Source: Deltaproteobacteria bacterium
GTDB taxonomy: Bacteria; Myxococcota; Kuafuiibacteriia; Kuafuiibacteriales; Kuafuiibacteriaceae
Direction of reading: 5' to 3'
DNA: 64,000 bases
NCBI GenBank assembly: GCA_016703535.1
Contig: JADJBV010000001.1
Coordinates: 4,640,001-4,704,000 of the forward strand
Shown: one piece after another, positions 53,479 through 62,416 of the stretch
Layout of the letters: the number at the start of each line of letters is the position of its first letter
How positions within the stretch are numbered: the first letter of the stretch is position 1
Notes under the pieces: generated by a model
Databases searched by the model: none
What the model saw: the letters and a program-made list of their open reading frames with translations, nothing else
What the model was told of the DNA's origin: nothing
Made by a program: the position numbers and the translations under genes

Positions 53479-54801
53479 ATGGGGAGGGCGGCGTGGCGAG
53501 TGGCGGCGCTCGGGTGTTTGGGCGTCGCTTGCATCGAGTCCGTCCCGGTCCAGGCGATCGACGGGGCCCAGTCGGGGTTGTTGATCCTCGAGGACCGAGA
53601 TCGTCGCCGGGTCATCGCCTTCGAGGGCCGAACGAACGTCCCCATCGGCCCCGAGGTCACCCGCGCCGCGATGTTGAGCCTGGCCTGTCCCTTGGCGACC
53701 TACGGGATCCCAGAGACCGAGCTGGAGCTCTTCGGAACCGGAACCACGATCGAAGGTGAACACCGACTGCTGCCCGAGCCGTTGGAGGTCGAGGGTTTGG
53801 ATGTGCTTGGCGTGGAGTCCTTGCCGCTTGAAGAGATGGTGGACGACCGGCTGGCCGTGAGGCCGCCGTGGCAAGAGCTGCCGCCAGTGGTGGATAAGGA
53901 CGGGCAGATCATCAAAGGTGGTCCCTTCATTGGGGGGGGGATGATCGCCTTCGGCGATCAGCTCTTGGGGTCGAGAACCTTGTTCTCGCCCTTCGGCTCA
54001 AAGTTGCCAAGCTGGGACGCCATCCTGGTCGGTGGCATCACGGTAGTGGCCCGGGCGACCGCCCCGCGGGGGCCGAACCGCCAACCTCGGATCGTGGTGC
54101 TGGTAGAGACCAGCAGCACAACCCGGGAGATTTGGTTGGTTGAGCTGTTAGGGGATCAGTGGGCGAAGGTCGAGACGGTCGCGGCGCCGACGGCGGTCCA
54201 AGGCCCACACTATCTCTTCGCAAGTTGGCAGGGGCCCAAGCCTCGGTACCTCATCGCCGACCAAGGGGCGCTGCACTGGACGCGGAACGACCACGCGTGG
54301 GAGAGCCTCTCCACCAGTGGAACCTGGCTCTATTTCCTCGTAGGGGGCATGGGCGCAGCCTGGACGAACACTGGATGGTGGCTCAGCAACTCCGGAAGGA
54401 CCTTCAACGCATCACCCGGGAAGCTGGAGGAGGTCCCCCTGCGCTTCGTCGCAGGGTCTCAAGATGGCGGACGCTGGGAACTCGATCAGACGGGACGGTG
54501 GCGCCGCAGGACCGCCGATGGAAGGCCCCTGCCCATTGACGGACCGAGGACCGAGATCAAGCGCGTCGAAACTTATGACGGCGCCCTCTTGGCGCGGGCC
54601 GACGGTGAGGTCCTCTTCTGGCCGGCCGAGGCATGTGCACGGCCCTGGCGTTGGCCGCTGATCGGTGGCCTTGACGAGGTCAACGGCATGGGGCTCACCG
54701 ACGCCTACGTTGTTCGCAACGCCACCGGCTTCACCGCCAACGGCTACTACACCGAGTGGCGGGCTCGGCCCGATCGCACGCCCACCGACGAACTCGAGTG
54801 A
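53479..54801 (+). CDS. lipoprotein of unknown function, possible beta-propeller
   Basis: The 440-residue protein has a lipobox LGVAC (lipidated C18). After it, the sequence is beta-rich with repeated short strands and aromatics (LYFLVGGMGAAW, YLIADQGALHWTRND, WELDQTGRWRRR), suggesting a propeller fold. No known family was recognised. The start (ATG 53479) is close to the divergent mannosyltransferase start. It ends 3 bases before the convergent small-protein gene. Confidence 0.75.
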   Translation: MGRAAWRVAALGCLGVACIESVPVQAIDGAQSGLLILEDRDRRRVIAFEGRTNVPIGPEVTRAAMLSLACPLATYGIPETELELFGTGTTIEGEHRLLPEPLEVEGLDVLGVESLPLEEMVDDRLAVRPPWQELPPVVDKDGQIIKGGPFIGGGMIAFGDQLLGSRTLFSPFGSKLPSWDAILVGGITVVARATAPRGPNRQPRIVVLVETSSTTREIWLVELLGDQWAKVETVAAPTAVQGPHYLFASWQGPKPRYLIADQGALHWTRNDHAWESLSTSGTWLYFLVGGMGAAWTNTGWWLSNSGRTFNASPGKLEEVPLRFVAGSQDGGRWELDQTGRWRRRTADGRPLPIDGPRTEIKRVETYDGALLARADGEVLFWPAEACARPWRWPLIGGLDEVNGMGLTDAYVVRNATGFTANGYYTEWRARPDRTPTDELE

Positions 54802-54804
54802 GCC

Positions 54805-55170
54805 TCAGGCCAGCGTCGACTTCCGCACCAACCCCAAGCGATCGAGCCAACCGTCGACCAGGGCCGTGAGGCGTTCGCTGCGCTTCTCGAAGGTGCGAAG
54901 CACAGGCAACGACTCGACCCGTTCGCTCAACTTCTCGAAGTTGCCCTCGACCACCTCCTTGGCGTCGGCTTCGGCCTCTTTGATCAGGTTGACCAGGGCC
55001 TTCTTGGCGGCTTGGTCGGCCTTGTGTTGTTTGCGGGCCCGTTCGTCGAGGATGGCCCGGGTCCGCTCGAAGTAGGCCCGGGGCCAGGTGGGGGCCGGGG
55101 GCGGGGTGGGCTCCGCCGCTTTTTCCAGGGCCTGGGATGAGGCAGCACGTTTCTTCTTGTTGTTCGCCAT
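54805..55170 (-). CDS. small basic helical protein, function unknown
   Basis: The 121-residue protein is charged, with an Asn/Lys-rich start, a Pro/Ala stretch and long amphipathic helices (RAYFERTRAILDERARKQHKADQAAKKALVNLIKEAEADA, LSERVESLPVLRTFEKRSERL). Overall it recalls phasin-like or nucleoid-associated proteins, but no family can be assigned. Start ATG 55170 has a good GGAGG ribosome-binding site. It is preceded by the most convincing sigma-70 promoter and operator of the window, so it is likely well expressed and tightly regulated. Confidence 0.75.
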   Translation of the reverse strand: MANNKKKRAASSQALEKAAEPTPPPAPTWPRAYFERTRAILDERARKQHKADQAAKKALVNLIKEAEADAKEVVEGNFEKLSERVESLPVLRTFEKRSERLTALVDGWLDRLGLVRKSTLA

Positions 55171-55192
55171 GGGATCCTCCAGTTACGCTTTA

Positions 55193-55234
55193 CGCGATGC
55201 GTTAGGCGTATAACGCGACGCGTCATACCGTCAA
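55193..55234 (-). promoter_or_regulatory. sigma-70 promoter overlapped by an inverted repeat
   Basis: On the minus strand, -35 TTGACG (55234-55229), a 16-base spacer and -10 TATACG (55212-55207) precede the small basic gene, giving a start near 55200 and a 30-base leader. CGCGATGCGTTA (55193-55204) and TAACGCGACGCG (55211-55222) form an imperfect inverted repeat (10 of 12 matching) around the -10; its inner arms GCGTTA/TAACGC are perfect. A repressor bound there would block the promoter. Confidence 0.68.
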
Positions 55235-55262
55235 GCCCCCCGCAGGGAAAAATCCAAAATCG

Positions 55263-56243
55263 ATGACCCCACCCCGAATCGCCTTGGCCCGCACCCCTAC
55301 CCCGCTGGAACGCCTGGATCGAACCAGTGAACACCTGGGCCGGGAGGTCTGGGTGAAGCGGGACGATCTCACCGGCTTGGAGCTGACCGGCAACAAGGTC
55401 CGCAAGTTGGAGTGGCTGCTGGCCGAGGCAAAGGCCCAAGGCGCCGACACGATCATCACCTGCGGCGGGATCAACTCCAACCACGCTCGAGCCACCGCGA
55501 TCGCCTCGATCAAGTTGGGCCTCTCGGCGCACCTGATCTTGCGCGGCGTCGATCGTTCACCGCCGACCGGCAACCTGCTCCTCGATCGCTACGTGGGCGC
55601 CGACGTCGAGCTGATCGATCAAGCGACCTGGAACGCCCGGGACACTTACCTGCCCCAGGTCGCGGCGAGGCTCAGCGCCGCCGGCCGCCGTCCCTACGTC
55701 ATCCCCGAAGGCGGCTCCAATGCCCTCGGGAGCCTGGGCTACGTGGAAGCCGCCAAAGAGTTGCTCGAGCAGTGCCAAGCCCTCGGCTGGACCCCGGTGG
55801 CGGTGGCCCACGCCACGGGCAGCGGCGGCACCACCGCCGGCTTGGCCTTAGGCTTCGTCGGAACCGCGGTGGAGACCTTCGGCGTCGCGGTCTGCAACGA
55901 CGCTGCCTATTTTCACGCACGCATCGAGCGGATCTGGGACGAGGCCGTCGAACGCAACTTCATCGGCGCCGACACCCGAAAGGCCGCCCGAGTCACCGTC
56001 CACGAGGGGCGCCAAGGTCGCGGCTACGGCTTGACCACCCCCGCTGAGATGGCGGAACACGCCGCCTTGGCCCAACGAGAGGGCCTCCTCGTCGACCCGG
56101 TGTACACCGGCAAGGCCTTCCTGGGGATGACCGACGGGATCCGCAGCGGGCATTTTCCGCCGGGCCCGGTGGTGTTCCTGCACACCGGCGGCATCTTCGA
56201 GTTGTTCGCCTTCGGCGCCGAGATCGAGGCGGCCCGGGCCTGA
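55263..56243 (+). CDS. PLP-dependent D-cysteine desulfhydrase / ACC deaminase-like enzyme
   Basis: The 326-residue protein belongs to the fold II PLP enzymes: the PLP lysine is K45 in LTGNKVRKLEW, the phosphate loop is GSGGTTAGL, and CGGINSNHARATA contacts the cofactor. D-cysteine desulfhydrase and 1-aminocyclopropane-1-carboxylate deaminase share these features, and the substrate cannot be told. It is cytoplasmic. Start ATG 55263. It shares a 92-base divergent region with the small basic gene. Confidence 0.9.
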   Translation: MTPPRIALARTPTPLERLDRTSEHLGREVWVKRDDLTGLELTGNKVRKLEWLLAEAKAQGADTIITCGGINSNHARATAIASIKLGLSAHLILRGVDRSPPTGNLLLDRYVGADVELIDQATWNARDTYLPQVAARLSAAGRRPYVIPEGGSNALGSLGYVEAAKELLEQCQALGWTPVAVAHATGSGGTTAGLALGFVGTAVETFGVAVCNDAAYFHARIERIWDEAVERNFIGADTRKAARVTVHEGRQGRGYGLTTPAEMAEHAALAQREGLLVDPVYTGKAFLGMTDGIRSGHFPPGPVVFLHTGGIFELFAFGAEIEAARA

Positions 56244-56282
56244 CCCGGTGACCCACGAGACGATCCGTACTAGAAGCAGCCC

Positions 56283-57677
56283 GTGCCGAGGAGACTCCTG
56301 CTGCTGCTGAGCCTGGTCGGGTGTTCGACCGGGCGGAGTTGTGGCCCGGACGATCCGCGCTTTCAGGCGGCGGTCCTGGCTGAGCCGCTCCGCCAGTTGA
56401 AGGAAGACCCAGGCAGTTACGGGCCGGCGCTGCAGCGCTTGGAAGAGCGGATGGAGATCGGCTCGGCCACGGCCTTCGTCCAGGCCATCCACAGCCTGCG
56501 GCTTCACGTAACCCCAGCTCAACGCAGCGATGACGTCTGTACCTCGGAGGTCGTCGGTCAACACGTGATCGATCGCCTGCAGGCGCTGCAAAGTTCGCTC
56601 CTGTCCAAAGGCAGCACGTTGACGCCAGTGCGGGCCACCGTCTGCCGCTTTACGCCCCTCAGCGTGCCCCTGCCGGCGCCGGTCGGGCGGGTCCTGCCGA
56701 TCCGATTTTTGGGGTGGGATCTGGATCGGGCCCCGCTCCAGTTGGAGTGGATCGATCCGGAAGGGCAACGCACCCCGATCGATGGTGCGCTGCGGCGACG
56801 TGGTCCCTTCGTGGTGGAGGCCGATTGGGGTGGGCCCAAGTTGGCGCCCCCGGCGTCACCGGCCGATCTTGTGTTGTCGACCGAGGGGCGGGAGTTGGCT
56901 CGGCTGAAGGTGACGCCCCACGCCGCGCCGGTCGAGATGACCCTGACCCAAGTCGAAAGTGCCCCGGCCCAACACCCGAAGGTCGACGCCTTGGCGCCCG
57001 CGGATCACGTGGTGCTCGGCGGAGGTTGCCTCGCCAACTGGGTCAAGGACGGCCAACTGCTGACCGCCTCTCATCCGACGAGGGAGGGGTGGCACTGTGC
57101 ATCCAAGGACCACACCACTCCCGAGGTCGGCACCGTGCGCGCCTTCGTGCTGTCCACTCCCAAAAGCAGCGGCCTGGTCGTACACACCGCCTCCAGCGCC
57201 GGCGTTTTGGCCCATCACTCCCAGGCCCGAGCCGAGTTGCCGCCCGAGTTCAAGTTGATCGGCGGCGGATGTGCCGTGGACTTCGGTCAAGGGGCGGGCA
57301 GCTTGTTGGTCAACGGCTTCCCGGATGGCCACGGCTTTCGCTGCGACGCCAAGGATCACGTCGACTCTTCTCCCGGCGTCGTCACCGCTTGGGCGATCGG
57401 CCTGCTGTTGCCGGAAGGTTGGCGGGTGGTCCGAAAAGACGTCAGCTCGACCTTGGATCACCACCCCCAAACCGGCGCTTTTTTGCCGATGGACGGCACG
57501 GTGTTGGTCGGAGGCGGTTGCCGCACCGACTACTCGGCCTCGGGCAGCATGTTGTGGGCGTCCCACCCCAACCTGGGCGCCAACGGCTGGTTGTGCGCGG
57601 GCAAAGACCACCGCATCACCGATCGGGCGACCTTGACCGCCACCGCCTTGGGCCTGCGGCAAGGGAGCACACCATGA
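56283..57677 (+). CDS. lipoprotein with three GGGC / KDH repeats
   Basis: The 464-residue protein has lipobox LVGC (lipidated C14). The N-terminal 240 residues are of unknown fold. The C-terminal half has three related repeats of about 75 residues, near 240, 320 and 395, each with VxGGGC, then a Trp/Phe-Cys and KDH (GWHCASKDH, GFRCDAKDH, GWLCAGKDH), plus a hydrophobic AxxxG end. Similar repeats occur in secreted and surface proteins and may be adhesive; function is not established. Its stop overlaps the next start (ATGA). Confidence 0.78.
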   Translation: MPRRLLLLLSLVGCSTGRSCGPDDPRFQAAVLAEPLRQLKEDPGSYGPALQRLEERMEIGSATAFVQAIHSLRLHVTPAQRSDDVCTSEVVGQHVIDRLQALQSSLLSKGSTLTPVRATVCRFTPLSVPLPAPVGRVLPIRFLGWDLDRAPLQLEWIDPEGQRTPIDGALRRRGPFVVEADWGGPKLAPPASPADLVLSTEGRELARLKVTPHAAPVEMTLTQVESAPAQHPKVDALAPADHVVLGGGCLANWVKDGQLLTASHPTREGWHCASKDHTTPEVGTVRAFVLSTPKSSGLVVHTASSAGVLAHHSQARAELPPEFKLIGGGCAVDFGQGAGSLLVNGFPDGHGFRCDAKDHVDSSPGVVTAWAIGLLLPEGWRVVRKDVSSTLDHHPQTGAFLPMDGTVLVGGGCRTDYSASGSMLWASHPNLGANGWLCAGKDHRITDRATLTATALGLRQGSTP

Positions 57678-58342
57678 GTGATCGGGTCGCCTTGGTCGTG
57701 GGCGCGACCGGCTTGATCGGCAAAGCGCTGCTCGCTCTGCTGATCGAATCGAAGGAGCACCAAAAGGTGGTGGTGTTGGCCCGGCGCGCCGGACCAGCGC
57801 TCCCCGAGAAGGTCGAGTGGCGGGTGGTGGACTTCGACCAGCCCAGCGCCTACCAAGATCTGGCGGGCATCCACGAGATCTACTGCTGCCTCGGGACGAC
57901 CATCAAACAGGCCGGCTCTCAAGAGGCCTTTCGGAAGGTCGACCACCAGTACCCCTTGGCGTTGGCCCAGGCCGCTCGGGCCGCCGGCGTGCCCAAGTTT
58001 TTGGTGGTCACCGCCATGGGCTCGGATCCCGGATCGGCGATCTTCTACAACCGGGTCAAAGGTGAGCTGGAGCGGGAGTTGTCCACCCTGGGCTTTCCGA
58101 ACCTGGTGATCGCCCGGCCCTCCTTGTTGGTAGGGGAACGGGACGTCGCCCGTTCCGGCGAAGGCATCGCCAACCTTGCCATGGGTCTGGTCGGTCCGCT
58201 GATGCGGGGCCCCCTCGCCAAATACCGGGCGATCGCCGGCACCACCGTCGCCGCCGCGTTGTTGCGCTTGGCCAAAGAGGCCGGGCCTGGCAACACCATC
58301 GTCTTATCGGATCGCCTGCAGGCGCTCGGAGCCCACCCATGA
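57674..58342 (+). CDS. NAD(P)-binding SDR-like oxidoreductase
   Basis: The 222-residue protein begins with a Rossmann motif GATGLIG (G10, G13, G16). Features of the atypical SDR/NmrA/HTATIP2-like group are present: CCLGTTIKQAGSQEAFRKVD, VTAMGSD, and IARPSLLVG. It likely binds NAD(P)(H), and may be a reductase or a redox sensor. Start ATG 57674 overlaps the lipoprotein stop; its stop is overlapped by the zincin gene start, giving a tight three-gene operon. Confidence 0.87.
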   Translation: MSDRVALVVGATGLIGKALLALLIESKEHQKVVVLARRAGPALPEKVEWRVVDFDQPSAYQDLAGIHEIYCCLGTTIKQAGSQEAFRKVDHQYPLALAQAARAAGVPKFLVVTAMGSDPGSAIFYNRVKGELERELSTLGFPNLVIARPSLLVGERDVARSGEGIANLAMGLVGPLMRGPLAKYRAIAGTTVAAALLRLAKEAGPGNTIVLSDRLQALGAHP

Positions 58343-59034
58343 AAGAAAACCCACTCGACGCCATCTACCTGTCCTTGGAGGAGGGCGATCTCGAACAAGC
58401 CAAGACGCTGCTGAACGCGGCCACCGCGGCTTCACCCCAGGACCCGGATCTTTGGTACGCCTTCGCCGAACTCGACGCGGAGAGCGACGATGCCCCCGCG
58501 GCCTTGGAGCACCTGAAGAAGGCGGTGGCGATCGATCCCAAGTTCAGCGACGCCCACCACGCCTTGGGCCGAGTGTACGAAGAGCTCGGGGATCGGGCTC
58601 AGATGATCGTGCACGATCTCCAGGTCCTGGCCCTGGACGAGGCGGTCGATGAAGAGGCCGGCCTGGGCAGCCCCGAAGAGCTGGAGCTGTTGGCAGGTGA
58701 GGCGGAGTGGGTGCTCTCCCAGCTGCCCGAACCCTTCAAAGGACGGATCGCCAACGTCCCGGTGGTCCTCGAGGCCCGGCCCCCCAAGGCCTTGGTTCAG
58801 GAGGGTTTTGATCCCCGGGCCCTCGGCCTCTTCGAGGGCGAAAACGACCACGAGACCCACGCCGCCGCCGGATCCGGCTATCCCTCAAGGATCGTGCTGT
58901 TTTACGCCAACCTGTTGGCCCAATGTCTGGACGAGGACGAGCTCAAGGAAGAGGTGAAGATCACCTTGCTGCATGAGCTGGGGCACTACTTCGGGCTGAA
59001 CGAAGAGCAAGTGGCGGAGCTCGGACTGGAGTAG
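58339..59034 (+). CDS. TPR protein with zincin-like metallopeptidase domain
   Basis: The 231-residue protein has N-terminal TPR repeats (about 10-95, with WYAFAEL and HALGRVYEELGD) and a C-terminal short zinc-peptidase domain ending in HELGHYFGLNEE (H212, E213, H216, with E222/E223 downstream), the pattern of the small Zincin_1-type family. A peptidase or zinc-sensing function is likely. Start ATG 58339 overlaps the oxidoreductase stop (ATGA). Confidence 0.88.
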   Translation: MKENPLDAIYLSLEEGDLEQAKTLLNAATAASPQDPDLWYAFAELDAESDDAPAALEHLKKAVAIDPKFSDAHHALGRVYEELGDRAQMIVHDLQVLALDEAVDEEAGLGSPEELELLAGEAEWVLSQLPEPFKGRIANVPVVLEARPPKALVQEGFDPRALGLFEGENDHETHAAAGSGYPSRIVLFYANLLAQCLDEDELKEEVKITLLHELGHYFGLNEEQVAELGLE

Positions 59035-59084
59035 GGCCACCGCCCACCTCAAGTTGGCGGCGAGCGAGCCGAATCGTGACAGGA

Positions 59085-59099
59085 GAGCCCACGGGGCTC
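59085..59099 (+). promoter_or_regulatory. hairpin just upstream of the motA ribosome-binding site
   Basis: GAGCCC - ACG - GGGCTC (59085-59090 and 59094-59099) is a 6-bp perfect stem with a 3-base loop, ending immediately before the GAGGT ribosome-binding site (59101-59105). No T-run follows. It could modulate translation of motA; a mechanism has not been shown. Confidence 0.45.
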
Positions 59100-59109
59100 C
59101 GAGGTCAAC

Positions 59110-59967
59110 TTGCTCGCGCTTGTGGGATTGCTAGTGGTGATCGGTGCCGTGCTTGGCGGGTTCGCCATGGCGGGCGGCCCCTTCCCCGTGTTGTGGCAAC
59201 CCTCGGAGTTCGTGGTGATCCTCGGGTCGGCCCTGGGCACCCTGCTCCTGGGCGCGCCCCCCTTCGTGATCAAGGGGATCCTCAAGGCGGTCCCATCGAT
59301 CTTCAAAGGCAGCAAGTACACCAAGCTGGTCTACCTGGACAGCCTGACCATGCTCTACAAGCTCTTCGTCAAGATGCGGCGCGACGGCCTGATCGCCATC
59401 GAAGCCGACGTCAACCAGCCCGAAAGTTCGGAGGTCTTCAAGGCCCACCCGGGCTTTTTGGCAGATCATCACGCGGTCGAGTTCCTCTGCGACACGCTGA
59501 AGTTGATGGTCGCCGGTATGAGTGATCCCTTCGAGCTCGACAAGGCGATGGACGCCGAACTCGAGACCCATCACCAAGAGGCCGGCATGATCCCAGCGGT
59601 GATCAACCGCATCGGTGACGCGATGCCCGGCCTCGGCATCGTGGCCGCGGTGCTCGGCATCATCATCACCATGCAGCACATCGATGGTCCGCCCCAAGAG
59701 ATCGGCCACCACGTGGCGGCGGCGTTGGTCGGTACCTTCATCGGCATCTTGGTCTCCTACGGCTTCTTCCAGCCGATCGCCGCAGCGATCGATCATCGGG
59801 CCAATGAAGAAGGTAAGTTCTACGTTTGCCTCAAGGCTGGCTTGGTGGCCGCGGCCTCCGGGACCAACCCAGTGATCGCGGTCGAGATGGCCCGCCGGAC
59901 CATCTTCAGCTACTGCCGGCCCAGCGCCCAGGAGCTCGACGAGGCCTTGAAGGCGGCCAAAAAATGA
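59110..59967 (+). CDS. motA: flagellar motor stator protein MotA
   Basis: The 285-residue protein has the MotA pattern: an N-terminal membrane helix (LVGLLVVIGAVLGGF), a second helix (about 30-55), a large cytoplasmic loop containing MRRDGLIAIEADV, and two C-terminal helices (PGLGIVAAVLGIIITM and LVGTFIGILVSYGFF). It couples proton flow to flagellar rotation with MotB. Start TTG 59110 (GAGGT ribosome-binding site 4 bases upstream). Its stop overlaps the motB start. No flagellar gene other than motB is near, so the pair may serve a different motility or transport machine. Confidence 0.95.
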   Translation: MLALVGLLVVIGAVLGGFAMAGGPFPVLWQPSEFVVILGSALGTLLLGAPPFVIKGILKAVPSIFKGSKYTKLVYLDSLTMLYKLFVKMRRDGLIAIEADVNQPESSEVFKAHPGFLADHHAVEFLCDTLKLMVAGMSDPFELDKAMDAELETHHQEAGMIPAVINRIGDAMPGLGIVAAVLGIIITMQHIDGPPQEIGHHVAAALVGTFIGILVSYGFFQPIAAAIDHRANEEGKFYVCLKAGLVAAASGTNPVIAVEMARRTIFSYCRPSAQELDEALKAAKK

Positions 59968-61016
59968 GCGACCGGCCGATCATCGTCATCAAAAAGAAGG
60001 GTGGCCACGGCGGTCACCACGGCGGCGCCTGGAAGGTGGCCTACGCCGACTTCGTCACCGCGATGATGGCCTTGTTTTTGGTGTTGTGGCTGGTGGCTCA
60101 GAGCCCGCAGGTCGCCAGCAACGTCGGCGAATATTTCCGCAACCCCGAATATTACGACTCCCTCAAAGACGGCGTGATGAGTGGGTCGACGGGCTTGAAC
60201 GAGATGCGCACCAAAAACGGCCTGCTCGACATGTCGGTCGGCAGCGGCCAGGCGCGCCAACGGCTGGAGATCGCCGCCCGCAAGATGCGCGATGGGATGC
60301 GGGGCTTTGGCGCCTTGCGTGATCAGGTGACGGTCTCGATCACCCCTGAAGGCCTCTTGATCCAGTTGGTGGAGAGCGACGACCAAGCCCTCTTCGCCGT
60401 CGGCAGCGCCGTCCCTACCCAAGAGACCCGAGAGGTGCTCCTCGAGCTGGGCGCCGAGATCGGCCGGATGCCCAACCGAGTGGTGATCTCGGGCCACACC
60501 GATCGCCGCGGCTACGCCAGCAAACGCCCTTACACCAACTGGGAGCTCTCCTCGGATCGTGCCAACACCGCCCGCCGGGTGCTGATCGAAGGCGGCATGA
60601 GCCAGGCTCAGGTCGGCCGAGTCGCGGGCTACGCCGACACCCAACCGTTGGACCCCGCCGATCCGATGGCGGCCATGAATCGCCGGATCACCATCTTGGT
60701 CACCCCCGAGGAGATCGACCAAAGCGAGACCTTCTTCGACGTCTTCCCCGAGGGCGACCGAGGTAAGCCGAGTGGCCGCGGCGCCAGACCTTCCCGCAGC
60801 TCGTCTCGGGCCGGCGCCGTTGCGGATGACGATGAGGTGCAGGTCGAGGTGGTCGAGGATCCGCCCGCCGCCGCGCCCGCGCCCCCGCCCCAACCCACGC
60901 TCAAACGTTATGGTGAATTCGACGAGTTCCCGCCGGATTCACCGGACGCCCCTGAGTCGACCGCGCCTCCGCCCAGTGGACCACCACGCGCCCCGATCAT
61001 CCCCGACGAACCTTAG
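59964..61016 (+). CDS. motB: flagellar motor protein MotB
   Basis: The 350-residue protein begins with a Lys/Gly/His-rich segment, then one membrane helix with the proton-channel aspartate D29 (WKVAYADFVTAMMALFLVLWL), a linker, and an OmpA-like peptidoglycan-binding domain (about 115-250: VVISGHTDRRG, LSSDRANTARRVLIEGG, RVAGYADTQPL, NRRITILV). A Pro/Ala/Asp-rich tail of about 90 residues is longer than in typical MotB. Its ATG overlaps the motA stop. Confidence 0.94.
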   Translation: MSDRPIIVIKKKGGHGGHHGGAWKVAYADFVTAMMALFLVLWLVAQSPQVASNVGEYFRNPEYYDSLKDGVMSGSTGLNEMRTKNGLLDMSVGSGQARQRLEIAARKMRDGMRGFGALRDQVTVSITPEGLLIQLVESDDQALFAVGSAVPTQETREVLLELGAEIGRMPNRVVISGHTDRRGYASKRPYTNWELSSDRANTARRVLIEGGMSQAQVGRVAGYADTQPLDPADPMAAMNRRITILVTPEEIDQSETFFDVFPEGDRGKPSGRGARPSRSSSRAGAVADDDEVQVEVVEDPPAAAPAPPPQPTLKRYGEFDEFPPDSPDAPESTAPPPSGPPRAPIIPDEP

Positions 61017-61081
61017 GGCCCGCAGCGAATCGACCGAACCGATCGCGGCCGCCGCTCCCTCTCGCCTCGACGCCCACGCCC

Positions 61082-62416
61082 TCAACGGCGGCGGATGCGC
61101 AGCAGATAGGACCCGGTCTCGTTGACGGCCTCTTGGGTCAGGTAAACTTGGTCCCCGACTCGCACCGCCTGCTTCACGTCGTGATTGTCGCCGACGGAAT
61201 AGCCGGTGGGGTTGCACTCCCGTGCGTCCCCGAAGCTCAGGCCGAAGACCACCTTTTCACCGCCCATGAACAGGCCACCGAAGGCCGGGACCGCCACCGT
61301 GATCCCGGTGGGGACGTTGAGCCTGGCGACTCGACTCCATTGGCCGACCTGGTACGCGTAGAGGTCACCGAGGTGGGTCCCGATGGTCGCCCCGAGCCCC
61401 TCGACCACCTGCATGGACCGAATCTGATCGGAGGCGGCCAACCGGAGGTCGACGACCTCGGCGAAGGGCACCTCCCCTTGGATCTGGAAGACGGTGCTGG
61501 CGGTGCGGCGCCCCACCACGAAGCCCCCATCGTCCAAGGGCTCGACCGCGATCGGCTCGGTGGAGTCGAGGGCGACGGAGACGGTGGTCCATTGGCCTTG
61601 GCGCCACCAAGCGACGCTGCTGCTGGAGGTGGCGGTGTAGAGTTCGGTGCCCGTGGGGTCCAAGCGCCCGCTCAAGGCGCCGAACTCCAGGGGCCGTGGC
61701 GCGCGGGTGGCCTCTTGCAAGCCATCTTGCAGATTGCCCCGAAAGATCACCCCATCGCTGCTCGCGAGCCAGAGTTCGTCCGCTCTGGGGGCCCAGGCGG
61801 CCGTGTAGACTCGGCCTTCGTTGCCCGGGAGGGCCACCTTCCGAACCGCGTCGAACTCCACCAAAAACAGACCTCGATTGGTGCCCAACAAGGCCCGCTT
61901 CGGATCCAGGCTGATGAAAAAAAAGAAGTAGAGGCCGGCCTCGCCGAGGGGGACAACCTCGGGCACCAAGGTGGGGCAGGCGTCGATGGCCGCAAATCGA
62001 AGCTCGGCGATGGACCGCGGCAGTTCGGCGACCTCCTGGAAGCCACCTTCGGGCTGGAGGGTTCGATCCATGGCTTGGATCCAGCGAGGTTTAGGCAGGA
62101 CGCCGCCCCCTTGATCGACCTGGAGGAGCCCCGGCTCGAGGCCCAATTCGTCGAGATCTTCGGCGTAGCCCAAGAGGTAAAGCTGCCGCAGATCTTCGGC
62201 CTCATAACTACGGACCAGCGGACCTGCTTCGGCCTCGACGGTGACCCCAGCGCTCCCGACCTGAACGATCAGGTAGCTGCTGGCGCCTTCAGGTGAGAAC
62301 CAATGGGTCGGGTCCTGCAGGCTGCAACGGGTCAGGGCGATAAAAAGTAGGGCACCGAAGCTCCGAGTCCGGTGGTCCAGAGACCACCCCTTTGCCTTGC
62401 CCGCGCCCTCCCCCAC
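61082..62416 (-). CDS. probable lipoprotein, beta-propeller-like
   Basis: Starting at GTG 62416 gives 444 residues with a hydrophobic leader and a poor lipobox (ALTRC, C31). The mature part has repeated short strands with WLAS/GV, AWAPRADELWLASSDGV, LYTATSSSSVAWWRQ and a final RIRRR, like a beta-propeller. A run of four Phe (FFFF), encoded on the minus strand by an A/T homopolymer at 61917-61924, is a possible slippage point. The protein may be surface-exposed. It converges on motB. Confidence 0.68.
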   Translation of the reverse strand: MGEGAGKAKGWSLDHRTRSFGALLFIALTRCSLQDPTHWFSPEGASSYLIVQVGSAGVTVEAEAGPLVRSYEAEDLRQLYLLGYAEDLDELGLEPGLLQVDQGGGVLPKPRWIQAMDRTLQPEGGFQEVAELPRSIAELRFAAIDACPTLVPEVVPLGEAGLYFFFFISLDPKRALLGTNRGLFLVEFDAVRKVALPGNEGRVYTAAWAPRADELWLASSDGVIFRGNLQDGLQEATRAPRPLEFGALSGRLDPTGTELYTATSSSSVAWWRQGQWTTVSVALDSTEPIAVEPLDDGGFVVGRRTASTVFQIQGEVPFAEVVDLRLAASDQIRSMQVVEGLGATIGTHLGDLYAYQVGQWSRVARLNVPTGITVAVPAFGGLFMGGEKVVFGLSFGDARECNPTGYSVGDNHDVKQAVRVGDQVYLTQEAVNETGSYLLRIRRR

